64,000 nt of DNA from Tyto alba (lineage: Eukaryota > Chordata > Aves > Strigiformes > Tytonidae). The DNA is taken from positions 9,727,777 through 9,791,776 of the forward strand of contig NW_024881303.1 of NCBI RefSeq assembly GCF_018691265.1, in the 5' to 3' direction. Position 1 is the first letter of the stretch. Every line of letters starts with the position of its first letter. Made by a program: the position numbers and the translations under genes. The notes below the pieces were generated by a model. That model searched no databases and was not told the origin of the DNA. It saw nothing but the letters and a program-made list of their open reading frames with translations. Shown piece by piece: positions 13,509 through 24,367 of the stretch.

Positions 13509-14486
13509 CTGTTGAAACAAAGTAATTTCACAAATCTGAATGTACCAACATTAGCTTTGGATTATTCCTATTCTCCTCACACTTTCCTCTTTACAGATCT
13601 AATTTTAGCAGCTCTGACCTGGGGAACCTTTTCTCAGCCACGAGTGTCAGCGATCAACAACTAGTCTATACTAAAAAGGCAGTAAGATCTAGTCTGTCTT
13701 TCTTGCCAAGCATCATAAAGTGCATTGATGCTTTCTGTTATTCCGTCTACTAGGCAACCGCACATCGTCTGCATTTATTGCTACGGAGAGGGAGGGGTGA
13801 TGTGATGAACACTTTCTGCAGGCTGGATGGGAAGTGCAGCTGAGGATTTTGTGCAAGCACCAGAAGTGCAGAACCGTCTGTCTCTCTTTTGGAGGCACAA
13901 GTGAAGATCAAAATATATTTTTTTTGTTGTTTTCCTCAGGGAGAAAAGTAAATATTTTTAACTATCTGCCAACCCTCCAAATCAGGAAACTTTGAGAGAC
14001 TCCAAAATGAAGTAAAGTCAAGTTTAGAGATATTTAACAGCTACTGTTAGCAATTGTAAGCTGCCAAAAATTGATATTCCTTCTACCAGACAGGTTGGAT
14101 ATAATGAAAACACAGGGTAATAAGATAGGAAACTGTTATCTAGTCAGTACAAACTGTTAGCTAAATCAATACATTACTGACTTGGGAACTTCTGTAGGCT
14201 GAATTATTGCTGAATTACTTCTCTGGAGAACTACCTCCAATTTTAAAGTTCATTTACTTTTACAGGATATTGGGAAGGAGTCTGCAAGGAGAATGGAGCT
14301 ACTTCATGTATAACAGAAGGAAGTTAAAAGACAGAAAAGAAAAATTAGGGGTAGTGGAAGTGTTGAACGGTATCTTCCTTTCTTAACTGAGCAATTCCCA
14401 GTGTGAGTGCAAAAGTCACGACTTAGCAAAGTGATTTGTCATTTTGGGATGCTCATTGGAATTACTATACAGAATCTCCTTTTCAG

Positions 14487-14591
14487 GAAGTACTGAATAA
14501 AACTTCTGAAAAATTAAGCTCCCATAACAAGTGTCACAATGAACATCCAGTGTCGCCAGTCATGTCTGTGACCTTGGCCCTGCTGTTGCAG
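14487..14591 (+). other. Exon-like segment with consensus donor
   Basis: A 105-bp plus-strand stretch lies between an acceptor (AATCTCCTTTTCAG) and a full-consensus donor (TTGCAG/GTAAGTA). It is open in one frame, 35 codons with phase 0 at both ends, starting EVLNKTSEKLSS and ending LALLLQ. The frame also stays open upstream to a methionine at 14436. The protein is not recognised. No neighbouring exon in matching phase was found within the window, so a cassette or non-coding RNA exon is possible and chance is not excluded. Confidence 0.25.
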
Positions 14592-14939
14592 GTAAGTACA
14601 AGATCACTTCAAATTCCCCACCCGCTTTCCAGCTGGAGGATTATATGGCAAAAAAAGCTGTAGACAATGAAATAGTTCTTTGCTGCCAACTTGATTTTAA
14701 TTATACAACATATCTTAACCTTTAGAAAATGTATTTAGATTTTAAAATATTAGTGTGGGAGGGAGCGTGGCAGGGGAAAATGTATACTTGAGATTACTAA
14801 GGGACAAAAGACAACTTCTCCAGGTGATGAACAGATGTGAAAATAGCAATAATACTCATGAACGCTTGGAACAAAAGAATCATCCAGATGAAGAATATTC
14901 TGTTGCTACAGTAGCTTAATCCTGTAATCCTTATCTGAA

Positions 14940-15075
14940 GCTTTGATTACAGATTAATACGATACCAATGAGGCCTTCATCACTTGTGGCACTGACCTAA
15001 GATTAAGTGACCTGCTCAGAGTCATGGAAAAATTCTGGCAATATTGGAGCTGGCCCCACATTTCTTGACTCTATG
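14940..15075 (-). repeat. MIR/CORE-SINE-like relic
   Basis: GATTAAGTGACCTGCTCAGA followed by GTCATGG and, further on, TTGGAGCTGGCCCCACATTTC mirrors the reverse-complement MIR core (ggttaagtgacttgcccaaggtcac...agagccgggattcgaaccc...gactc). The spacing between the matching blocks fits a diverged MIR. The ends are uncertain. Confidence 0.45.
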
Positions 15076-17179
15076 CGATTTCACAAATTTCTAGGTAACA
15101 GCTTTTGGCTTAGTTTCAGCCAAAGGGCTGTGAAAGGAAGGTGAGAACGGAAGGACCCCCCCAGGAGAAGGAAGGAATTATTTACACCCATCTGGAGCAG
15201 GGTGGGGGAATGCAAATGGAAAATATGCAACCTCTTGCTCTCTAGGTGTCACAATCAAATCTCTTCCTTGTGTGGACTAGAGGCTTCCAGATCACAGTTT
15301 ACACTCAGATGAATTTTTTGCACAACCAAAACCCCCCTCATCATGTCTGCCATGTGGGAAGAAATTGCTCTAAGTCATGGTGACACGTGACCCTTAGCAC
15401 CACCATTCCAGCCTTAAGAGTAGTAAAACTGGTATTCAGTTTGAAATATTTTGCAAAACCATTATGTTTCCACCATTTTTATTCCCAATCCTCTGCATGC
15501 ATCCATATCCACAAAGACTCCACGCAGGGGTGCTCCCAAAGCCAACTTGTTTGCAGTCAGGAGATACAGGCTCAGTCCATGAAGCAGGAGGTGAAGAGCA
15601 GGTAGAAGAGCCAGCCTGAGCAGTTGAGTCCATCATCAACACTCTTTCCAGTCTGGCTCCTGCCTGGTAGCCCACTGGTGGTTCACAGCATCCATGCTGG
15701 GCTGAGGGAAAACTGAATCAGGATTCCCACTGGTACTCACAGCCCCTCACATCTGTATTTCCACCCTCTTGACTAAGCATGAAGACCATCTCTTTATTTT
15801 CTCATCAGAGCTAGCAAAGTGCACAGTGTGGCTCTGACCTGGGACTGAGGCAGCAGCTGTTGATTTAAGACAGAAGTTTTCCTAATGGTGCTTGTGAATG
15901 CATACAGTATCTGAAATTTGTATTTCTGTGTCTGCTTTCCCTTCCACTGCAAGAAATTAATGTATATCTGACTGAATTATTTGACCTCAAATACTGGATT
16001 TTGAGGAAATATGGCCACCTGCTTGCAATGTCCATATCCTTTTCCTTTCATGTCTGTCTGGTCTGGGCCTGACTGGAGGGGGCACACAGGGACTGATGGG
16101 TCTCTGATCTGACCTGGCAAAGCCATTCCTCATTCCTGCACTGAGACAGCTCTTGTAAAACTTACAAACTTGTCATTCTGGCTGTGTCAAAGCAGACGTG
16201 TGAACTGGGGTTGGAGGACAAGCCCAACAAACGTGAATGCTGTTTGAAGCTGGATCCAACTTCTCCAGCCAGCTGCCTCCAGATGTCGGGAGTGACTGGC
16301 TTTGTTTTATGTGGCAGATATGAGGCAACTACAGGCTGGTGTAATTGTGAATTTCCATATGGCAAAGCTCCTTGTTTGAAAAGGGCATCAAAAGAAAAAG
16401 ATAAAAAAATTCAGAACCATATGGAAGGAAAAGGAAACAGCTATTTGGAGCAGATCTGGTTTCAGGGGAGCAGCTGGGCTGAGCCCCAGTCTTCCAGCAG
16501 CTGAAGATTTCATCCCAGATCCCTTCACCTTGCAGCCAGCCATTTACCACTCCCAGTGCTCTCCAAGCAGCTCTGTTTGCTGTCATCTCCACACCATTTT
16601 ATGAGTGTTGTTGTGGTGGTTTTGCTCTTTTTCAGCATTACATGGTAGTTTTCTGCTCTGGGCTGAGGAGCATCTTGATGCAAATGTGAAGGCAGAAGTT
16701 TTGAAACATCATGGATGTTGACTGAAAGAAAGCTGAATCAATAAGAAGAAAGAAAGGTGAGACAGAAGAGCTTCAGCACACTACAAAATTCACTTTCCAT
16801 CACCCTCTAATAGCTGAGATTTTCCTTTGGCCTGTCCCAGAAATTTGTGTCAGCAAGCACATCAAAACAGCCACCAAAGATCCAGCTAACCCAGGACTTT
16901 TTCCTCAAAAATTGGCTGAGAGTGCGTGCCAGAGAATCAGTGAGAGGGAGGCAGGTATGCAGTGAAAATCTCCCAACCTCCAGGGATCTAAAGTCCTATG
17001 AGATACAGTCCCCTGCCTGCCTGTGACCAGCCACCTGCCTTTAAAATATGCCCAATCCCTTCTTTTAGTGACTCACCCAGAAGCAGGGAAAAACTTCTCA
17101 TGGAGCCCAAGGCTAGCATCCTTATCCTCACTACTGCTAGTTCCCCATCAAGGGCGTTCCATTAGTTAGCTGAATATTA
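15076..17179. other. Unique non-coding DNA
   Basis: Nothing recognised. Several short opposite-strand frames overlap (for example 16184-16504 plus against 16162-16365 minus), as expected for non-coding DNA. No repeat tails, tRNA-like cloverleaf or CpG island was noticed. Confidence 0.55.
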
Positions 17180-17370
17180 TAGACCCATAGAATCGTAGGT
17201 TGGAAAAGACCTTTAAGATCATTGAGTCCAGCTGTAAACCTAACACTGCCAAGTCGACCACTAAACCATCTCTCTAAGTGCCACAGCTACATGTCTTTTA
17301 AATACCACCAGGGATTGTGACTCAGCCACTTCCCTGGGCAGCCTCTTCCAGAAACCTCATGACCACTCTA
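17180..17370 (-). mobile_element. CR1 LINE 3' end fragment
   Basis: The plus strand starts ATAGACCCATAGAATCGTAG and GTTGGAAAAGACCTTTAAG, the reverse complement of a CR1 tail. It continues through AACACTGCCAAGTCGACCAC, CACTAAACCATCTCTCTAAG and CACTTCCCTGGGCAGCCTC, a wording typical of a CR1 subfamily 3' UTR and ORF2 end. About 190 bp survive, 5'-truncated and inserted in minus orientation. It is better preserved than the fragment at 3815, suggesting a younger copy. Confidence 0.88.
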
Positions 17371-20006
17371 AGGGGTCGTACTGTTGCTGCAAGCTCTCCA
17401 GCAGCAGTATTCATCTGCTGACTTCCATCACCAGAGCGAAAACTCTCCTGGGTAGGGGCAGTTTTTGCAGCGTGTTTATAAAGAGCATAGCAGATGATAA
17501 TGCATCCATGTAAGTTATTGTGGCTTCTGGTTTCAAGCCTTGGAGCCCACCCCTGTTGGGCTGTACTACGAATTTCCCTGGGACATGCTTTTGGATAGCT
17601 CGACATTTGCTTCACGTGACCTGACTGCAGTAGGACTTCAGAATGCTTTTCTGGAGATGTTTTTTTTATTCTAAACAGAGCTTCATCTGCATCCACAAAA
17701 AGCGTCACCAGTGGAAGGGATCCGATGCCATGACACAGGCTGGTGCCTCAGGTACCGTTGTGCAAACCTCCCAGGGAACACTGAGTGCAGTGGTGGCACT
17801 GGCAGGCTTTGGAGGAAACCAGTGCACAGTTATATCCACCAGAGAGGAAGGTCACTCTGACAGTGGACCTCCACGTCCTCCTGTTTCAGGAACCCTTCCC
17901 ACTGGCAGGTAGTCATGCTTTGGCTCCTTTCCATAGCTACAGCATCTCAGCCAGGGAAAATTTGTACAGAGCCTGAAAGGAGATGTGGAGCTCAGTAAAT
18001 CCTCCAGCCCAGACTGTTTCTGTTGATCAGTGGCAGCATGCGTTGTATGTCCTGATATCAATGTGATGAATGTTGTGCTGACTTCTGCATTGTGTGTTCC
18101 TGTGTACTGAATATTGTCTGCTGGAAAGTAAATAACAGCAGATGAGCAAATGGGGCTGTGATGACATTTCAGTGTCCATAATGTTTCCATCCACAAAACG
18201 CAGTAGTTATGCATCATTTTAACGGTAGGAATAGATAAGCAGTCAGCTATCTGTATCCGGAAAATCAAAAAGAAAAGCAACATTAGAGGAAATAGATAGG
18301 CAGTGGGTGTTCAAGGGCAGTGAGTCATCCTTGCCACAAATAAGACTCAGAACGAGGAATACTAATAATTAGGCAACATATTTCAAAAGTTTAGCCCTTT
18401 CCTCTCTTCCGAAATTATCTTTTATGCCCCGAGGCTATTTCAGAATGACAATGTCTGCATTGGGAGCTAGACATGAAGAAAATCCATTATGGGAAGAAAT
18501 GACCAAATAGTAGAGAAAAATGAAGTTGATCTGTAAAGTTACTTTGTCTTGAAACTCAGGTGTCTCCTGCAGAGGATATTGGCATGATGCTTGTCAACAA
18601 ATAGAATAAACACACCTGAGGGAAGGACAAAACCTGTGGCCACTGACCTCAGCACTTGCAGGAAACTTCAGTAGCACCCGCTTTTTCCCTTTCCCCACGA
18701 CACTCATCCCCCTGAGCTTGCTCTGTTCTGGTGCAGTTCAGTGAAGGAAATGAGTCCCTCTCTCCCCCTGGGCAGTGGGTGAACCCAGGAGGAAGGCATG
18801 TGCCTCCCATTTTGGTACACTCTCTCTTTCCTAGAAATAGGACCACTCAAAGCTCATGCCTTCTGTTTTGCTGGAGCTGCCTTGGGTTGGAAGCAAACAG
18901 GGTTTTGACTCTGAATCAGGCTAGGTCTTACCCTAGACAAAATCCTGGTCTGTCTGGAGATGAAATTTCCAAAGAGCAGTTCTGGATAAAGAATACACAT
19001 TCCACTTCAAATCCTAGTGCTTCAGAGACAAATGACAGGCTCGGTCTTCATTTATGAGAATTTCGAGGAAAGAAGTCTCTTTGGAACTTCAACATCTGTG
19101 AACATGACACAGTTAACAGGTAGTCCTAAAAGCTCTGAATCACAGAGATGTTTGGGCCTGTGCTGGGTAGAGACTAATCACTTTCTGAACTGGAAGAATC
19201 CTTAAACCAGCAAACGTAAATTCTTGTGAAACTGCAGGGCTGCAGTGTCATCCCTGTTTGTTTCCCTCCTTCCCTCGGCTGCGGAGCTCTGATTGCAGCA
19301 GCCCGACTTCAAACACTGACAAATGTCATTGCTGACACAGCTATGGTGGGTGCACACCATCATTATAATCTGTATGCATTTAGCCATCCCAGCATGATAA
19401 GAGAATGATTAGGAGAATAGTTAGAGAGTAAATTAAAAACTCCCAGCAGTTTCTTGTGTGAAGCTACTAACTTACAGGCATATTTTTTCACAACATTACT
19501 GAAAAATGCCATTAGTTATACCTGTGAATACATGTTAGATTTAAACCCCTGGTGAGAATTTTTATTAACATACAAATATGTTAGGGCTCTTATGCTGCTT
19601 AAAATGTAATTAACCATCTTCTGAAGATTAAGGGTACATAATCATAAAAGAACTGCACTCTTGTGCATTTAATTCTTCTAATCTGCTTTATGTTGATGTT
19701 AGTGTGGAAGAATAATTGCTAGTTTGCCTTAATAGTTTGGGTTTGTGCTGTAGGAAGAATTTGTTACTGGATGTATTTCTGAACTTCAAATTTGGTAGGT
19801 TTGTATTGATGGGAGATGATGAAGTGCACTGAGAGATTAGAAAAAACTTGCTTCTTTTCTTCTGCTGTTGCTGTTGCAAATGTCCTGCAGTGGTAAAGCA
19901 GTGTTTCAGACAACTTCATTCAGCAGACAAAAAGGAGGAAGGGACAGGCACACCCAGTGAACAACAAAGATAAGAACAATAAATTTGAAGTAATCTCTTT
20001 ACGTAC

Positions 20007-20142
20007 CTTAATGTCAATCAGGTCATGGGGATCCAACAGGATTTTTTGAGAAGCGTGTGGAAACTGAACAACCAACACAGGGCAGGGAGAAAGACTTGAT
20101 TTGCTGGGTTGTAGTATGGGAGCTGAGTTTGGGAAATGCACT
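20007..20142 (-). other. Exon-like segment after a poly-T acceptor
   Basis: On the minus strand a long T tract ending in CAG forms a strong acceptor, and 136 bp later an AAG/GTACGT donor appears. One base plus 45 codons are open in one frame, with a translation ending PHDLIDIK. No protein family is recognised. The acceptor is created by an A13 tract on the plus strand, so it may be a simple-repeat by-product. Its out-phase (0) is not compatible with the in-phase of the segment at 13393-13508, so they are not adjacent exons. Confidence 0.2.
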
Positions 20143-20745
20143 CTGAAAAAAAAAAAAACAGATTAATGATTTTATGTTGTAATTAAAACATGTTATTGGA
20201 ATAGTCCATCCTCCCATGTCTGTCACCATCCCTGTGCAGTGGTGACCAGGTTTATTCAAAAAGAGGTTAAAACCTTCAGGGGCAAAGAGTACTGCTCTTT
20301 TGGGGTATTTCCTTCCTAGCAATGTGATCCATAAAACTATTAGGTAACTCAGCTTCACAGAAATAATCTTTTCTTCCTCCCTCTCTCTTTTAGCATGATG
20401 TCTTGCAAACTAAGAAGAGGTAAAGGAAGAACAAGGAAGACTGTGGGTTGAAGGCATTTGCTGATAGTCATAACTGCATGACTTCACATTGTGCAATAAG
20501 ACTGCAGCCTGTTCACAGGGGAGTCAGTGGGGCAGGAACTCCCATGGAAAACATGGGCTGAAGAGCCCAGGCCACTCCTGCTTTTGTGGAGGAGACAGAG
20601 GGGATGGAGACTCCATGAAGACCACCAGAGCAGAGAGTTTCCTCCTCACTTGAAGCAAGCTGTGGTTCTGCAAGGTCCTGGAGAAAAAGCAGCTTCCAAC
20701 AGCAATTTTAGCAACTGTAAAACAATTGTAAAATAATTCCCTAAC

Positions 20746-20763
20746 TTTTTTTTTTTTTTTTTT
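20746..20763 (+). repeat. T18 homopolymer
   Basis: An uninterrupted run of 18 T residues lies between CTAAC and AGAATAATGG. If read on the minus strand it would be a poly-A tail, but no retrocopy body or polyadenylation signal is obvious, so only the homopolymer is claimed. Confidence 0.95.
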
Positions 20764-21702
20764 AGAATAATGGATTTTAGCGGGGTCCCTTAGCACTCAG
20801 TTTTCTGTGGGGCCAATGACATCTTGCAGCAGATTGTTGTGGTCAAATGGACCCTGTTCTAGGGGAGACTAGTGACAGTGTGACCGCAGGGATCAGCGAC
20901 ACACAGCCTGAGAAGGGCTCCTGGGCTGCTTTGTGTTTGTTTTCATTATTCCCAAGTGAACACACAGGCTTTATTGAAAGCTGCTTGTTTTCACTACAGC
21001 TTCCTTTTGGCAGGTGTGGCAGGCAGCACGGCGGGTTGCTCTGGACCCTTCACCATGCTGAGCTCTTGAGGCAAAGCTGCTCTCTGTAATTCCCTGTAAA
21101 GGAGGTGGCCGCCACGTTCCTTGTGGCCACCTGTGCCCCGGGGCCAGCATGCATGGTGGCAGGGAGAGCACACCCCGCTTCTCCCCTTTGGCACTGACAG
21201 GGAGCCACAGCAGCTACTGCCTGGGGGAGTGATAGTGATGGGGGGGGAAACTCTTGCTCCCCGAGTCAAAACCCAGGAGGGCTGTGAAGAAGTTCCCCTG
21301 GGTTTTCCATCAGGCCCTTGGACCGGGATGTTGCACGAAGAACGCACTGCATTTCTAGTCTTTGGCTGGCTGTCCTGTACAAACATGCAGGGAAATACCA
21401 AAGGTTGTTAAAGCATTAATAGTATTTCAGATACGTCTGACGTTTTGTCCCAAGCTGATTTTCCCCACCACCTGCTTTCCAGTAGCCTGGGATAGGGACT
21501 GCATCTCTGTTTTGGTAGGTGCCAGCAGCACTGGCACAGGGCTGAAGGGTGCTGCCAGATCAGAGGAAGCTTCAGTTCATCGTGGCTTGAATCTAGCCTT
21601 TTCAGAGATGCACTAAATAGGTTAAATCTTAAAATCCTCCTGAAATTGCATGAGTCAAGTGCTCAGTTCCTTTAAGATTTTTTGAGCAGGTGGAATATAT
21701 AT

Positions 21703-21805
21703 ATCCAAGCCAATGGAAAGGACATCAGACTCCCATCCTCAGCTCAATTTAAGGACTGCTAGTGTGAATAACCTTGGATAAAGTGAAGTTGAGAACCTGA
21801 TTAAT
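21703..21805 (+). repeat. MIR/CORE-SINE-like relic
   Basis: CAATGGAAAGGACATCAGAC, a tract CTCCCATCCTCAGCTC, then TAACCTTGGATAAAGTGAAG follow the order of the MIR 5' half (gtggaaagagcactggactgggagtcagg...gtgaccttgggcaagtcac). Identity is low and assignment rests on the order of blocks. Confidence 0.4.
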
Positions 21806-22989
21806 TCTGCTTGCCATTCAAGCTTGCACTAAGACATGAAACTCCAGACAGAAAGCCAGCCATTCTTCTGTTCTAACAGTTTGCTGTCAACACAGGACAA
21901 TAAAATATGAATATTTTAGATTCATAATGCAGACAAATAGGAAATAGGAGGTGTTTTGTGCTTCACATGGATGGCTAGCTCAGTAAAGCTAATGTAATTA
22001 TCTCATTGCACTTTTGTGCTGTCGCTTAAGAGTAGCTTTGTCTTGCTTAGCTGGGATATATGTACTTGTTTCTTCTACATACAGGTCTATAGACCTTTTT
22101 AAGCTTGTAGAAACAAGAGAAGCCTGATTTCCCTCATCTGTCAAAAGGTAGCATCTTCCCTTGGCAGTAGCACGACTTGAATTAAATTTCAACAGGTTCC
22201 CAACAAAATATTTAAATGTCTTCAGGTTGTTTTCCAGCCAGAAGCATGGGAAAAACACATGAACACTTAAAATATTCTGTCTGTAATGGAGAGATGAGTA
22301 CATTAATACAATTAATAAATGATCAAATTCTGTCCCCTCCCCAAACAAAAAATTTTGAGGTTGGACTTAGTTTGGACAGCTTTGGACAGGGATAGGCAAT
22401 CGCTCAGTTATTTGCCTATGGAATCTATTTACCTGTGCCACCCAGCCCTGCTGGCCCTGCCACCACAGCAATAGCATGCACCTGAGGCAGGGTTGAAAAA
22501 AGCAAACCTGGGCAGAGCTGGGCAGCAAGGGGGGATTTGCAGGGCAGAGCAAGGAAATCCAGGATGCATTGGGAATAGTGGCTGAGGAGAAAGAGGAGGC
22601 TGCTCTGAAAGACTTCCAAGGAGAAATTGGGACAGGATTACTGGTTTAATAGTGACACTGTCTCACCTGCACTCCCTTCAGGGGGGGCATGATGTGAATG
22701 ATGCATTTCTTACTACATCAAAGTCCAGGAGGTGATGTCCTCCAGCTCATGTTGGGAAATTTTGCTAGGGACCTAATCCTGGCTCTACCCTCCTGGTTTA
22801 TGGCATTTGATCTTCTGGAACACGACCATGTCACATAATCTGTTTCATTATCTATTTTGTCAGGGCCCTCTAAAAATGAATTATGTTCTTACTCCATCTC
22901 CCTCCACTAGTTTCCCCAGCAGCCATACCTGCTGATCTTCACTTGTGCTGGTTCGGTGAGAAATCCCACTCTGTCAAAATATACAGTGT
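21806..22989. other. Unique non-coding DNA
   Basis: No gene recognised. The minus strand near 22433-22481 has a pyrimidine-rich acceptor and a CAG/GTAAAT donor framing 49 bp, which I judge too short and unsupported to call. The upstream limit of the following CR1 composite is uncertain, so its first few hundred bases could begin within this interval. Confidence 0.5.
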
Positions 22990-23279
22990 GGGGGGAGGTG
23001 GACAACATGTCTCTTTCTGGGTGTGAGAGGCTGCGGGATCCTCAGTGGAGTGGAGGATGGTGCTGTACAGTTGGGGAAACCTTAGGGGAGTGGACAGACC
23101 TGCCAGGAGCCTGCAGCCTGCACAACAGTGGCTGACGAGACTGGGACCTGTCCAGGAACAACCATGGCCAAGCTCCCTCCCACTCTAAAAGAAACCCCTA
23201 GGGATCACCCTTGTACAATAGGTAAGAGGCTCTGCAAGTGGAACCAAGCAATGATGAGGATGATAGTTCATCTTGGTTG

Positions 23280-23835
23280 GAGGTGTCACAAAGATTAAGT
23301 CGGTCTATGCCCTAGGTCAAATCCACTTCCGTTAAGAAAAAAAGACAGGTTATTATCATAGGAGACTCTCTTCTGAGGGGAACAGAAGGCCTAATATGCT
23401 GATCAGGCTATCTTCCTAGGGAAGTCTGCTGCGTCCCTGGGGCTCATGTTAAAGATGTGACAAGAAAACTTCCTACCTTAGTACAGCCCTTGGTTTATTA
23501 TCCATTATTGATTTTTCAATAAGAAGTTGCAATAAGAAGTCCAAGGGTCATCAAAAGACGCTTCAGGATCTTGGAATGACTGGTTAAGGGATCAGGAGTG
23601 CAAGTAGTTTTCCCTATGTCCCTCCAGCTGCAGGGAAATGATGCTGAAAAAAACAGGAAAACCTGCTGATCAATACCTGGCTCCATGACTGGTGTCACTG
23701 GCAGAATCTTGGGTTTTTTGATCATAGGTTGGTCTACTTGATGTTAGGCCTGCTGGTGACAGATGGCAAAAGAGGCAAAAGGATCTTTGTGCAAGAGTTA
23801 ACAGGGCTTATTGAAAGAGTTGTAAACTAGATTTG
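23280..23835 (+). pseudogene. CR1 ORF1 remnant (SGNH/GDSL esterase-like)
   Basis: Remains of the CR1 first ORF, whose product in intact elements is an RNA-binding protein with an SGNH-type esterase domain. The nucleophile block IIGDSLLRGTEG is visible at about 23354-23390, followed by EVCCVPGAHVKDVTRKLPTL, later RSPRVIKR and LVKGSGVQVVF blocks, and an FFDHRLVY block near 23715-23738. In-frame stops (for example a TGA shortly after the GDS block) and frameshifts break it into at least four pieces, so it cannot encode a protein. The family assignment is from recall of CR1 ORF1 organisation. Confidence 0.75.
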
Positions 23836-23966
23836 AAGCAGGAAATAGATAAAACCAGAATTTTTAGTGATAAGCCATGGGGCAGCATGCCAATATTTGA
23901 GGGATGGTGTGCTAGTGCGATACTTCAGTCTGCTCCACAATGTGCTGAGTACACTGGAGCACATAT

Positions 23967-24313
23967 GAAATGTCTCTATACTAATGCACACAGCACCTTA
24001 GCCATCTCAGTGGCTAAGAAGTGGTGGGGTAGCCCTGTATGTTAGGGACTGTTTTGATGTTGGTGATAAAAGGAACACTAGGGAAAATGTGGGCCCTCTC
24101 TGGAAGGAAATGGGAGACTTGGTTACGCAGGACATGGAGAAGGCTGAGGTACTCAATGACTTTTTTGACTCAGTCTTCACTGGCAAGTGCTCCAGCCACA
24201 CCGTGCAAGTTGCAGAAGACAAAGGCAGGGACTGGGAGAATGAAGAACCACCCACTGTAGGAGAACAGGTTTGAGACCATCTAAGGAACCTGAAGGTGCA
24301 CAAGTCATTGAAA
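23967..24313 (+). pseudogene. CR1 ORF2 remnant, endonuclease start and pre-RT
   Basis: ATGAAATGTCTCTATACTAA encodes MKCLYTN, the conserved entry of the CR1 APE-type endonuclease. It is followed almost directly by [18 protein letters not shown], then by [20 protein letters not shown] and FFDSVFTGK, and finally RNLKVHKSL. In an intact CR1 these blocks are separated by long endonuclease and linker stretches, so at least two internal deletions are inferred. The pre-RT block lies in an open frame (about 24089-24274), but the whole is non-functional. Confidence 0.75.
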
Positions 24314-24367
24314 CATAGAATCATAGAATCATCTAGTTCCAAACCCCTGCCAGAGACACCACTAGGA
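24314..24367 (-). mobile_element. CR1 3' tail fragment, opposite orientation
   Basis: CATAGAATCATAGAATCAT followed by CTAGTTCCAAACCCCTGCCA and GAGACACCACTAGGA is a minus-orientation CR1 3' end. It differs from the usual tail by loss of about 35 bp between the terminal ATTCTATG units and the 'ctagttcc' block. It abuts a plus-orientation CR1 end immediately to the right, producing opposed tails. Confidence 0.8.

Larger units (their letters stand above)
6446..14939. other. Unique non-coding DNA with simple repeats
   Basis: This long interval has no recognised gene. It contains a 17-bp tandem duplication at 10151, an A20 tract at 11399, and two exon-like segments described separately (13393-13508 minus, 14487-14591 plus). 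Frames on both strands reach 123 codons without recognisable domains. Confidence 0.55.
17371..21702. other. Unique non-coding DNA
   Basis: No gene recognised. It contains an A13 tract at 20146-20158, a T18 tract at 20746-20763, one exon-like minus-strand segment (20007-20142), and a moderately GC-rich patch about 20840-21560 with overlapping frames on both strands but no domain I can name. Confidence 0.55.
22990..24313 (+). mobile_element. CR1 LINE copy with ORF1 and internal deletion
   Basis: A plus-strand CR1 remnant. From about 23280 conceptual translation follows the CR1 ORF1 C-terminal half, including the GDSLLRGTEG esterase block. From 23967 it follows ORF2: KCLYTNAHS at the endonuclease start, then a jump to [12 protein letters not shown], then a jump to [20 protein letters not shown] before the RT. 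Large parts of the endonuclease and linker are therefore deleted. Stops and frameshifts are frequent. The left edge is not defined; the right edge is where a minus-orientation CR1 tail starts. Confidence 0.82.

Noticed and set aside
22433..22481. 49-bp minus-strand segment between an acceptor and CAG/GTAAAT
   Set aside because: Too short, weak donor, no coherent protein signal.
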